NCBI GenBank assembly: GCA_015680685.1
Contig: MNCI01005856.1
Coordinates: 168,693-228,692, forward strand
DNA: 60,000 nt
From: Gnetum montanum
Lineage: Eukaryota; Streptophyta; Gnetopsida; Gnetales; Gnetaceae
Direction of reading: 5' to 3'
This document shows positions 44,968 to 55,444 of the stretch, in pieces. The translations under genes were made by a program, and so were the position numbers. The notes beneath the pieces are model-generated. The model did no database searches. It was not told where the DNA came from and saw only the letters and a program-made list of their open reading frames with translations. Within the stretch, counting starts at the first letter, position 1. Each line of letters starts with the position of its first letter.

Positions 44968-46621
44968 TAATGAAGAAGTGTCAACCCTTAAGATGAGGGT
45001 GATGAATGATGATGCAGAGGCCCCAATTTCGGAGGAAAGGGCCCTAGTTGGGAATAAGGGAGCTCTTGTCTCTAGGGCAGGGACTCTTGTCATTAGGGAG
45101 CCTCCTCCTACCAATGAAGAGGCATCTCCCTTGAATAAAAAAAATGCTAGTATCCTGAAAGGAAAGGCACTAATGCATGAGGAAGGGGCTCATATGGACT
45201 TGACAGGGTCCTCCACTAAAGCTACCATCATTGTCTTGCATCAGTAAGAAGAAAGATTACAGTTGGACACTGGTGAGTTTGGCGATACGTCTACCTTATT
45301 GTAGTCCATTTTGGCCATTGCTGATGTGTTTAGTCATGTAATAGGTGCTATTGTTGATGTCATAGGACCCCCTCTGATTCATGTGAAGTCATGGGCTGAG
45401 ATCCTTGACAAGTTTGCATTCGTGCAGGGACTTTTCGACGACATGATCAGACACCTTCAGCAGGCGAACCCTAATGCGGGTAAGTAGTAGTATCAAATGC
45501 CCTTATGTCATTATGCTAAATTTTTTTGAGTTTGTTGACTTTGCTATGCTCACGTGGTTGTTATGCTCTCTGTGTTGAGGTAGCCTCTAGGCTCAAATGG
45601 GGCATAGCACGACCTATGAAAGTTGGTGCTGTGCCTACACTCTCACTTGACATGATCGAGGTGTCTCGTCACACGTTCGATGAGGCTTACAAGTGTGTCT
45701 TGCACTTGGCATGCTTTCTGTGGGAGTATAAGTGTGTCAACGAGGACTTGTGGAAATGGGTTCAAAGGGCTAAGCAAAGAGAGGCCAAACCGGTCATTGA
45801 ATTGGATGATCTCAGGTTGAGGAACGAGTTCCTCGTAAATCATAACCTTGATGCTGAGAATCGGTACAAGGTTGTAGACAACTACGCCAAATTTTGGACT
45901 GTCGTACATCAGAACATTGAATCCACTCGTGAGATATTTGAATAGCAAATATAGATGGACCTACTAGCTCAAAAGTGTCAAGACATGAAAGATATCAGCG
46001 TCAAGGTTTTCAAATGGGGCGAACCCAGAGAAACCACAAACACATGTACAAGATGGAGAATGATACCCATCGAAAACTGTACAAAGACGCTATTGTGGAG
46101 GCATTCACATATGAAGCATTTGTGAATGCCATCAATGCTTCTAAGGCCTATGCTAAGTTCAAAGAGTAGGTGAAGGTTATAGAATCTCCTGACTTGAAAG
46201 TGGACCTTCCTATAGGAGAGACTGCAACCGCCTCCCGTTCCCCAGGACCTCTAATATGGATGACCATGGAAAGGGAGAGAGCCGCTGCTACGAATGCTGA
46301 ACCTAGCAACAGGCATTGGATGAACATCATGATAGAGGAGGTCTGGCGTCACCTTAGGCTTGGTCTAGACCGAATACCCTTTGAGACTGACATAGGCCCC
46401 ACTCAAGTTAGTCACTTTACTATGTAGATGCTCATGCATATGTTATATTTTGCATTTGTTGCCTTATTGATTACTTCATTCCTATGATGCAGTCTTCAGA
46501 TGAGGGTGCATGGCCCATAAAGAAAGGGAATGAAGAACCAGAACTGATAGAAGGCAATGCAGGGGAGGATGAAGCACAAGCAGATGAAGCTGAGGTGAGC
46601 AGGGAGGATGATAAAAACTGA

Positions 46622-47053
46622 GATAACCCATGAAAACATGCAATTTTTTTTAAATTTTTGAAGTTTTGAAATTTTGCAAACATTAAAACTTTTAAATTTT
46701 GCAAACATTGCCAACAGGCGAAATTTTTGAATAAAATGAAACACTTTAGAAAAGAAACTAATTTTTGCTTTAACTTATGTATTATGTAAAGTTTTCATGT
46801 TTTCATATGCTAGTTTTAGGCCACCTTGGGCCATTTCCAAGAGAGATAGTACATTAGTAAAGCATGTTTTAGGCCATTTCGGGCCATAGTGTAAAATGCC
46901 AAAAGGACAACATGTTAACAAAGCAAAAAGCAACGATGCTAGTTTTAGGCCATTTCAGGCTGTAGCATAGCATGCCAGAAGGCTGACATGTTAACAAAGA
47001 AAAGAAGTGACAAATACATAAGGGCTGGCAACTAGGAAGGAAGCTAAAGGGTG
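46622..47053 (-). repeat. Spacer between protease and antisense gene, copy C, with GGCCTAAAACTAG units
   Basis: Convergent spacer of about 430 bp. On the minus strand three units like GAAATGGCCTAAAACTAGC lie at 46800-46970. The first part (46640-46745) is T/A-rich on the plus strand and may hold the polyadenylation region of the antisense gene. Confidence 0.7.
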
Positions 47054-50000
47054 CTACACTATGCATAGCTTCCTCTTGACCTTTCGTGGGTTGATTGGAA
47101 TGGAAGGTCGAGGTGTTTGACCAGGGCCCTCGTTCACGTCATCCCCTTCCACTTGGAAGGGCAACTCAACCCATGGGTTTTCGATTTGGAAGTCAGCTCG
47201 CTAGGCTGATCCTTCCATTGGATGGTTAATGCATGCGTGAGTAGATACCTCACTCTCGGAGGTTGTGACTTCTAAGCCCTTCTCCATGTCTATGTTATTG
47301 ATTTCTTGTGTCGTTACTTCGTCACCACAGATCACCACCTCCCTGCTTGTGTATGGTAAGTGGATTTCCTGGTGTATAGGTGAGGAGACAGTCCTAAGTT
47401 GCGCTAACCATGATCTTCCCAAGATCAAGTTAATCTCGGGCATTTCCTTGACCATGATGAATGTTACATCTATGGGGAACTGTTCCCCTCCTGCGAAGTC
47501 TATGTGAACTATGCCTTTCACTAGGATGCGTGCCCCATTGAAGGACCTCAGGCACGATGTCATTGTGGGTTTGATCTAGTCAACCAATCCCAACTTATCC
47601 ATAATAGGGAAGGGAATGACGTTTGTGGTAGCCCCATCATCAACGTGTACCCTTCGGATCTGGTGTTGGCTGACCCGATTGTGATGAAGAGAGGTGTCGT
47701 AGTCACTTGACCCCCTTCAGGATCTCCCCTAACGACATCATCACTAAAATTCAATTGAGTTGTCACTGACTCCGTGGGTATAGAGGGAAGCATGCCCGAA
47801 TGGATCACTTCCTCTTCCGCTGGCATGTTCTCGTCGACCTGAATCACTGTAACATGCAGATTAGAGCTTTGCGGTGGGGTACAAATGTCATGATTAGGTC
47901 GTACAAGCTTAGTGTGGCATTTTTCTACTTTGGAGCTTACTTGACCTAAGTGTGGATGTCCAGAAGGTCTTGGCCAGCCCCTTTCTTGACACCTTCCTCC
48001 TCTTCGATTTGTTGCAGAAGATGCATCTCCCGAGGAGAGGTGACTTTGGATATGGGTTCAGATCCTTGTCAGCACGGTGATGCAAGCTACATGGTCATGT
48101 CAACCTTTGTCTTTGGGGGTGAAGGTGCATATGCAAGGGACAAGGATGTGGACCTGGGGATACCCTTAATGATATCTCCCTTTGATGTCTTGCCCACCAA
48201 GTGGACTTCTCACCTTGCGGGGCAAGGAGGATATTCAGCCTTGTCGCGCGAGATAAGGGCCATTGAATGCATCGACCCCTTGATGATGAATGGAGCTAAA
48301 GGTGTTAACTAATGAGACCACATGGCTTTGCTAATAGGTGGTGCAAAGATGGATTCCTGTGATGGAACTTTCAGGATGAACAGTTGCTGCGAGCTTGGAC
48401 CAATCATTGGTGGTGTTGGTGCACTACGCTGAGGCGCACGGATCACAAATGGCTACCAGGGTGGCCTAGGATGACTGTTAATACTGATAGCATTGATGAC
48501 ATAACCGGAATTATTTGCATTGAGGGGATTCATGTAGACATATATAGATTGGTTTTCAAGGTGTACTGGGTTGCTTTCGTCCAACACCAGCTTTCCTTGG
48601 TTGATTAATCTCTTGATGTCATCCTGCAATGCTAGACAATAATCTGTGTTATGACCACACTGCTGATGGTAGTTGCAAAACTTGTCTAGCCTAAAACCCC
48701 TAGGAACTGGAGGCTCATTGAGCAGGGCCAGAGAGGGATTCCTAAGGAGCTTGTAGTAGTGTTGATGTCTCGTGTTTGGTTCCTCCGACATCAGCTTGTG
48801 TTGGATGTATCCCACTGCCAGTAGTTGCTTCAAAAGCTCTGAAGGCTTTAGAGACAGTGGGGTGTACTTTGAGTGGTCTTTGCGCTTAAAGTTGGGTTTG
48901 GGTTGTGCAAATGTCTCAGGCGTAGGTGTAGCAGGTTACAGTACATGGCCCTGTTTGGGCGTGGGGTTAGCCACAGGTATGGACAATTTTTTGTTGCTCT
49001 TGCTACCACTGCTGCTAGGTTTGGGCTTGGCCTTGGTTGCCACAGTAGCCACTGTGGCTGTTGGGGCCTTACCCTTGTCTTTCTTTGTGAAGGTGCTTTT
49101 GTAAGCGATGTAGGCCAAGTCTTTACTTGCCTTGGATGTGTCTTGTATGATCTTAGTCTAGGAGAAGGCCTGACTAAGAGAGTGAGGAGTGAGGTAGTAC
49201 AGTTTAGACTTGATAAAATCGTTCATTGTGCCCTTAAAGACAGCCAACAGGTGGGCCTCCATGATGGGCTCGCAGATTTCGTTGAGGGTTTCACTCCAAC
49301 ATTGAATGAACTTTTGGATCAGATCTGGAGAGTCTTTCTTTATGTTCATCAACTGGTCTAGCGTGGTTTCTTGCTTCAAGTTGTACTTGAAGCATGTCAC
49401 AAACTAGGTTAGTAGCTCTTCCAAAGTTGATATGGATGAGCGTGGCAATGCACGATACTAGTCCAAGTCTTTTCCAGTTAGGGACATGGGAAAGACGTGA
49501 ATGATTGTGTGTAGCCATTGTTGCAATAGCAAAGACTCAGACCTGAAGGTGACAAGCTATGCATTGGGATCTCCCTACCCATTATACTTCATGAAGTGTG
49601 AGAGAGACATCCCTAGGGGTAGTGTCAAAGTAGGGATACAGGGCTGATAGGGTCGTCCTAGTAAAATTCCATGACTTTTACTGACCATGTTAGACCCAGG
49701 AGCTTTGAGGCCTTTTATTTCCTCAGTGAGGATCTAGATGAGCTGAAATGCTTGGTCCAGACCTGGCGACGTTGTGGATAGTTAGGGAGCTATAGGGGCA
49801 TCCCCCACATGTGGCATGGCAAGGATGGCAGCCTAACCCATTGGCAGTACTGCTGGGATGACCCCCGCGTGCGGTGCTACCTATGTTGTCCACCACCAAG
49901 CAGGTGGTGTTGTTAAGGTGGCGACCATAGGTTGGGTTGCTGGGTAGACTACTTATGTTTCCAGCAGCATAGACCATAACCCCATGTTAGGTTGTGCCGA

Positions 50001-50885
50001 CTATGAGGCTTGGTGTATTTGAGAGCGTACATAGTGTGACATTTGCGATGCTTGAGGAATGGGTGAAGAAGCAAATGGGGTCCACCATGTGGATGGGCCA
50101 GGGCCTGCCATAGTGGGTGGAATGGATGTGAATGTAGGCATAGAAACAATAGTCTTGTATTCTTGTGAAAGAGGCATGGTATGAACATGCGGCAGGGCAG
50201 CCACAATTGGTGTACGATGTGCTATAGGAATAGACTACTGAACAATCAGCAAAGGGATAGTAGTTGTAGGAGAAAGAGGGTGTTGGAACCCTACAGGATT
50301 GCCATAGCTACCCATAGCAGCTGTAATCATGGGTTGTAGAGGTGTTGGCGTAATTACAAAAGGAGTGGTAGGAGACGACGGCTTTGCCCAAAAGGACTGA
50401 GTAGGAGGGACAGGAGCGCGACTGGTTGGACTTCCCTCGTCCAATTGGGAATCGAGTTCTTTCTGACCATCCAAGAAAGTTTCATCTTGGCTGGATGCTG
50501 TGTCATGTTGCTCCCTAAGCCTAGCCAACTAGATTAGTTGGTCTAGAAGCCTTTGGTATGCTTGTGTTAAAGGTAAAGAAATGCCAGGAGTAGGAATGAA
50601 CTCCTTCCTGTTGCAATAAGTGAACTCGAAGCTACGTTTATCTTTGAGTTCCTGTACATCCAAGGGCAGATTGGCCTACACCTTTGCACAGAGGAAACTA
50701 TCATGCTCGTGTTGCTGGGCCAATTCCTTAGGTCCTTGATTTTGGATTCTGAGAGATTGACGTGTTTCTAGAATCGGGTTTAGCGATTGTTCGACACCAG
50801 TAGTGCCTTGAACCATGATGGGGTCTTCAACGTTGAAGGGAACTTCCATGTTGAAGGCACTAGCAGCAGTATTTGAAAAAGCCAT
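47054..50885 (-). pseudogene. Gag-protease of copy C
   Basis: ATG at 50885 (MAFSNTAASAFNMEV). One frame serves from there to about 48450, with stops, mainly TAG: gag core CFKYNLKQETTLDQLMNI, KFIQCWSETLNEICEPIMEA, DFIKSKLYYLTPHSLSQAF (about 49400-49160); Lys-rich linker with PTATVATVATKAKP (49110-48940); finger FCNYHQQCGHNTDYC near 48690-48640; PLNANNSGYVINAISI near 48540-48490. The protease needs two frame changes (frames at 47847 and 47563): the VDDG block near 47660-47630 is now read in a shifted frame, while INLILGRSWLAQL (about 47430-47400) is intact. It ends in TAG at 47054. Linker and junction match copies A, B and D. Confidence 0.88.
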
Positions 50886-51538
50886 TGCAAGAAATTAGTT
50901 ATGCAAAAAAGCACAAAATTTATGCCAAAGAGTGCGAATAAACAAGGAAACTAGAAAACAACAAAAAAGAAGGCTTTACATCTTGCCAGATTCCAGAGGA
51001 ACCATCGAGGTGACTGACCTACACCACATAAGGCACAACAACCACAAATGGGTGTCACGTTTACACCAGTGCGCGATAGGGTGCAGAGCACACGCAAGAC
51101 TACCATAAGATGAGAAAGCTAGTTGGTGACCAAGAAGGCTTTGCGTCTTGTACGATCCCCAAGGGACCATCGAAGCAATCGCTTTGTACAATGCGAGATG
51201 GGGTATAGAACACATGCAAGAAAACTATAAGATGGGCAAGCTAACTAGCGGTCAAGAAGGCTTTGCATCTTGCAGGATCCCCAAGGGATTGTTGAAGTTA
51301 CCACTCTATACCACGTGAGATGGGGTATAGAACGCATGCAAGAAAATTGTAAGATGAGGTAGTTAGCTAGCAATTGGAGGCCTTGTGTTCTATGGGGCTC
51401 CCGAGGAACCATTGAGGCAACCGATCTACACCGCAAAAAGCGCAAAAAATCAGAAAAGGGTGTCACATTTACACTTATGTATATCAGGGTGTAGAAGGCT
51501 CACAAAACTACTATGACACACTGAAAAGGCACCAAAAG
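50886..51538 (-). repeat. Copy C leader with about 122-bp tandem repeat, four units
   Basis: AAGGCTTTGC...TCCCCAAGGGA blocks start near 50970, 51134, 51256 and 51378 (spacing 164, 122, 122). Short frames over it are repeat artefacts (AIASMVPWGSYK, SVASMVPREPH). The leader between PBS and gag is 650 bp and non-coding. Confidence 0.8.
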
Positions 51539-51555
51539 CCCTCCTTCTAGCGCCA
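51539..51555 (-). promoter_or_regulatory. Primer binding site, copy C
   Basis: Minus strand TGGCGCTAGAAGGAGGG, six bases (GTTTTC) inside the LTR end. Likely the least-mutated PBS of the four copies. Matching tRNA not identified. Confidence 0.8.
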
Positions 51556-51561
51556 GAAAAC

Positions 51562-53223
51562 TGTAGTGACTGAAAACGTCGGTTGCTGGAAAACACTAAG
51601 GGGTTGGTGTGCACGACAGTTTCAACCCCATACCTGTGGAAGGGCTGTGCTGGGTATGTGCAGATATGGGGCACCTTGAATGATCTGGTCGATTAGACAG
51701 GGACTTAATCGATGTTTATATATCCTTTTGCAACATATGGTTTTGAAAACAAGGACAAGAACATGAAGTAATGCTTGAAAGTAAATAAAGAAGAAAGAAT
51801 AGTGCAAAATGCAAAAATAAGCAAGAAACAAGGTAAAATACAGTTAGAAAACTGCACCGCTCTAAGGCTACAAGCTTGCCCTGTTAAGGTGGATACGGTC
51901 GGTTGCATAGTGTGGTGGAGTGCAAATATCCCGAGAGTAACCAAGACGTGTAGAGAAAAATAGGTTGTGCGCTTGGGCGCGGCCTTGGACGCTGACAATG
52001 CAGGAATTCTACGAAGGTGGTAGAAAGGGAGATAGAATAAAATGCTAGTTGAAAGAGTTAACGATTTCTAGTGTCAAATAGAAAGCTTACAATGCTTGAT
52101 GTTACAATGTGCATGAAAGAAACCTTGGATGCTAGAGTGTATGCTAGGAAGAGGAAAAGTCAAGGAATCGGGGAGAATTCCTCACTTTTTGAATGCTACC
52201 TCTTGAATTCTAAACCCTTTGAATGCTGCTTGTCGGGGTATTAATAGGATCAAGGGTGCATGAAAGGGATGGTTTGGACGCCATGTGCCCTGGGCCCATG
52301 TTGACTTGCTGATGCCACACGTGCCATGTATGACCATTGGACCTATATGAGCATTGTAATGCACACTTGTTATGCCATAACTGTGAGTCTTCCATGCCAT
52401 AATTGCATTGTCAGCATCTGGAGATGTTTGCCAATGGTACAATTAGGTAAAGTGCATTGATGTTGCACAATCACCCACATGCCTTGTTATGCTTTGTAGC
52501 GTAACATGCTTGGTGTAGCGTAGCACCTTGTTGTACATTCCGCTACATGTGTATTGCATGCTTGCTATGCTATACTACGCTACATAGTGTAGCATAGCAT
52601 AGAAACTAGCCTTAGTTGCAAAAACTTTGTCGATTTGCAAACTTTGCTTCCGCGAGACTTGCAAACTTGCTAATTCCATCCTTTTTGCTACCTTCAACCT
52701 CTTCTGCAGGATTGCTACACCTCACTGCACCTTGTAGCTTAGTGTAGCATAACAGCAGACATGGTTCGCCACTTCCTGATGGAAAGGGACATTGTTGAAG
52801 AACTTGAAATTGGGCATGGGGAACTAGTGGTGAAGCTATCACCATGCCATGCTACGTTATGTGGTGTAGTGTGGCGTAGCACTTTATTCTGCAGTCATCT
52901 TCTGAAGCTTGCTACGCTACATAGCAAGGCATAGCGTAGCGTAGCAGACTTCATGACTTAGAAAACTTGCCAAACTATTTCGTGCATCCAGAATGCTACT
53001 GCTAACTTCGCGTACCATTTCTAAGCAAGCTGTCAATTGGGCAGGCTACTTAGGTGGATAGGCAGGATGACCCATAGAGCTTGTTTACACTTAAAGTAGA
53101 AAATTTTCTGAACTGGTTGGCCTAAACTCAGAATGTTCTCCTCCCAAAGAACTGTCATGGTGCTTGCGGGAATTGAGAGGCCTGGTGAAGCAAGAATGAC
53201 TTCGAATTTTTTTGGGTGATTCA
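51562..53223 (-). mobile_element. 5' LTR of copy C
   Basis: Minus strand TGAATCACCC ... AGTCACTACA, 1662 bp, alignable along its full length with 29820-31476. U3 clusters of GTAGCGTAGC at 52490-52600 and 52880-52945. TATA position reads TATTAATA. Most differences from the 3' LTR that I compared are transitions. Confidence 0.92.
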
Positions 53224-53228
53224 CTTAC
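53224..53228. other. Target-site duplication of copy C, right (CTTAC)
   Basis: Pairs with 29815-29819. Confidence 0.9.
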
Positions 53229-53622
53229 GGTCTTCTTGGCACACAAATGCAGTTGGTAGCATAGTCATAGTCTCATAGTCTTGTAGAGTCTAGTAGAGCA
53301 TAGCAAAGCACAACACCACCAACCCAATGGAGAGCATAGTTGGGTGAGAGCATAGTCTCAACCATCACTTCTACCACATGGTAGTCATCTTACACTTTGC
53401 GCTAACCCTAGGCCTATAAATACACACATCCTTAATGTTTTTGGGGTTGGGAAATTTGAGAATTAGTAGACCAAAAAATAAAAGACTTGACAAACCTACA
53501 TAGTGCTTAGGAATAAGCAAAGGAATATTGGTGAAGTTGCCCATCATCATAGACCACCACCACCCACCAGAACACTACAACCAATGGTACACCATAGTGG
53601 ACAATTCAGTAGATGCAAGTAC
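53229..53622 (+). mobile_element. 3' LTR of copy E, continued (after copy C, before copy D)
   Basis: Continues the LTR cut at 29819, with the same GGAGAGCATAGTTGG and GAGAGCATAGTC motifs (53330-53360) and a TATAAATA box at 53415-53422. It is cut again at 53622 by copy D; the remainder should lie beyond the window. Confidence 0.75.
53415..53422 (+). promoter_or_regulatory. TATA box of copy E LTR
   Basis: CCTATAAATACACACATCC, plus strand, downstream of the paired GAGAGCATAGT motifs. Confidence 0.7.
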
Positions 53623-55193
53623 TGAAACACCATGGAAATTGCGAATCAACCTAAGGCAAAGATTCATGATTCAGGTGAATGTTCGCAACAAAATTCTAGA
53701 AGACAGAACAAAGCAAAGAGGTGCACAGCATCAAGTCTCCAAGTTCCTTAAAGATTTCAATCTTACATTGTTTTCTCTCTTTACGCTACATTACGCGACA
53801 TAGCATAGTCTCGCTCAGCGTAACTCTGCTTAACATGGCCCGATATCAAAAAATAACTTATTTCGGCGAATTTGACAAAGTTTAAAGCCTAAGCAGCGTG
53901 ATATGCGACTTGTCATATATTTTGCTAAGTCTTTTATTCAAGGTTGAGTTTACACTCCATTACACAGAGTAGTGTAATGAGCTTCGAGAAAGTCAAAGTC
54001 AGAGACCAAAGAAGCACAGCAGATTGATTTCTTCCTTTTTTTTCAGATTGGTCGCTTTACGCTTATTACGTTACGTAGCGTAGACAAGTGTAATTTATTG
54101 TAAAGTTGACCATTTTTACACTCTATTATGTTTTGTGGTGTAAATGAGCGTAAAACAGCTTGAATTAGCTACTTCCATGCTCTATTACTCTCTGCCATGC
54201 TACGCAGCATAAACGAGTGTAATATAGCCTAAGGCCAGCTAAGACAGTACCAAACACGCACTTGCTATCCACACGCATAATACGCTCATCAGCATATTAT
54301 GCACAATCATGAGGCGGCATTGGCAGAAGTGGTTGACAGCGTACTTTATCCCTTTTCCTAAAAATGTAACGCGACATAACCAGTTTCAACATAAAGTTAG
54401 CCAAGTCAATGTCATCAAGGCCGTGCCTTCTCCACATGTTGTCGAACTTATAAATACTCCAGTTGGTGAAGAAAGAAAGGATCTTCATCTTCAGCTTTTT
54501 GGCAGTTATCACCTTTTAGCAGAGATAGAAGAAATTTTTGAGCATTGGCAGCAGGAGCGATCAGTCCATTCGTGAAAATATAGTTCTCTCCATTGGCGAT
54601 CATTGGCAGTTTTGAGCAAAGACTACTGAAGGCAAAGAGAGCAGATCAGAGATCGAGAGATCATCTGGTGCGGTTGGCAAGATTTATTGATAAAAAATAG
54701 TTGATCGGTAGACATCTAGGGTTGACCTTCCTTGCATCCCATCTTTGGCTTACGAGGTAGAGCGAGCTTCATTCTGTACTCCTTGTTGAACAGTTTTCTT
54801 GTTATTTTGTGTATGCTTTACACAAGATAAGTGGAGTTTATCATTGAAACTTTGTATACAATATACTCAGTCTTCAGGTCAAAACATAGATCTTGGAATT
54901 GCACATCTTTCTTAAATCCAATCTTCCTTGTCATGTTGACGTTGTCGTTATTTCAGTTTATTTTACATTGTTTTTTACTCTTTTTATGATCCATCGAATC
55001 AATTTGTTTCATGAATTATCTATGATATTCATCAATTTACTGATTGAGTAAGTCCCTGTCTGATCGAAAAGACCGTTCAAGGCACCGCGGATTCGTTTTC
55101 TCTAGCACGGCCCTCGCACAGATCCGTGGTTAAGATTGTGTAGATGGATTTTCGTTTAGTATTTTCCAGCTACCGACGTTTTCTATCATTACA
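53623..55193 (+). mobile_element. 5' LTR of copy D
   Basis: Begins TGAAACACCATGG, ends TCTATCATTACA; 1571 bp. TATAAATA at 54449-54456. U3 holds TTACGCTACATTACGCGAC, TACGTTACGTAGCGTAGAC and similar inverted motifs (53780-54300). The U5 end (AAGTCCCTGTCTGAT near 55046) aligns with A and C. Left flank AGTAC (53618-53622) would be the target duplication; its partner is outside the window. Confidence 0.8.
54449..54456 (+). promoter_or_regulatory. TATA box of copy D LTR
   Basis: CTTATAAATACTCC, matching the LTR TATA boxes of A, C and E. Confidence 0.65.
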
Positions 55194-55199
55194 GTTTTA

Positions 55200-55216
55200 T
55201 GGCACTAGAAGGAGGG
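55200..55216 (+). promoter_or_regulatory. Primer binding site, copy D
   Basis: TGGCACTAGAAGGAGGG, six bases (GTTTTA) after the LTR end. Confidence 0.8.
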
Positions 55217-55444
55217 CCTGAACCTCCGATTTGCATTTTACGGGTATCCCTGTAAGCAATCCATACCCACGCTCATAAAAAATGTAAACGTAATACCTCT
55301 AAGGAAGTGTATGAAATCGTGTGGTGTAGATCGCTCACAGTAACGATTCCTTTGGAATCCTACAGGGTAAAAAGCCTAATTGTGATCTTCTTTGGCCGTC
55401 ATCTTTTAGATCCTATCGTTTGTTTTCATTAACCCATCTGAGAA

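Larger units (their letters stand above)
42357..46621 (+). pseudogene. Antisense multi-exon gene inside copy C (unknown product)
   Basis: Runs opposite to the element, between protease (ends 47054) and RT (starts 42321). Exon sketch: 1, 42357-42466 (MAPKTHLVLAMVEEAKKTLE; donor GTAAGT); 2, about 43022-43290 (donor GTGAGT); 3, about 43373-43662 (NLWVGVIDQCRGEYHTYPST; donor GTAAGT); 4, from 43748 (GLMDLFVALNLSVLAIEML, VRGVRVFIEINDQLFTDLFG, FHAHAFPQLL, LGLEQAWIMQEVMKEGARYN) to about 44800, with stops and frameshifts; 5, about 44930-45246 with a Glu run and repeated ALV-type phrases; 6, to 45479 (donor GTAAGT); 7, about 45583-46406 (ending DIGPTQ, donor GTTAGT); 8, 46493-46621, acidic tail ending DDKN. 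Copies A, D and E have homologues. Exon 4 recalls PF20167-type plant transposon proteins, unproven. No catalytic motif recognised. Confidence 0.75.
29820..53223 (-). mobile_element. Complete Tat-like Ty3/gypsy retrotransposon, copy C (with nested copy B)
   Basis: Direct LTRs of 1657 and 1662 bp begin TGAA and end TACA (minus strand) and are flanked by a perfect 5-bp duplication CTTAC (29815-29819 and 53224-53228). In sense order (minus): 5' LTR, PBS, repeat-bearing leader, gag-pro, spacer, a long region with an antisense gene, RT, [copy B], RNase H, second RNase H-like domain, integrase, TAAACTAGC array, PPT, 3' LTR. RT N-terminus FAWSYSDMSG and FMDGFSGYNQI-type RT place it in the Tat lineage. 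Without copy B it would be about 16.7 kb, close to Ogre/Tat sizes. All coding parts carry stops, and the LTRs differ visibly, mainly by transitions, so it is old and inactive. Confidence 0.92.

Noticed and set aside
49723-50206. Pro/His-rich minus-strand frames
   Set aside because: Frames beside the variable linker of copy C gag; the gag frame itself continues through with TAG stops.
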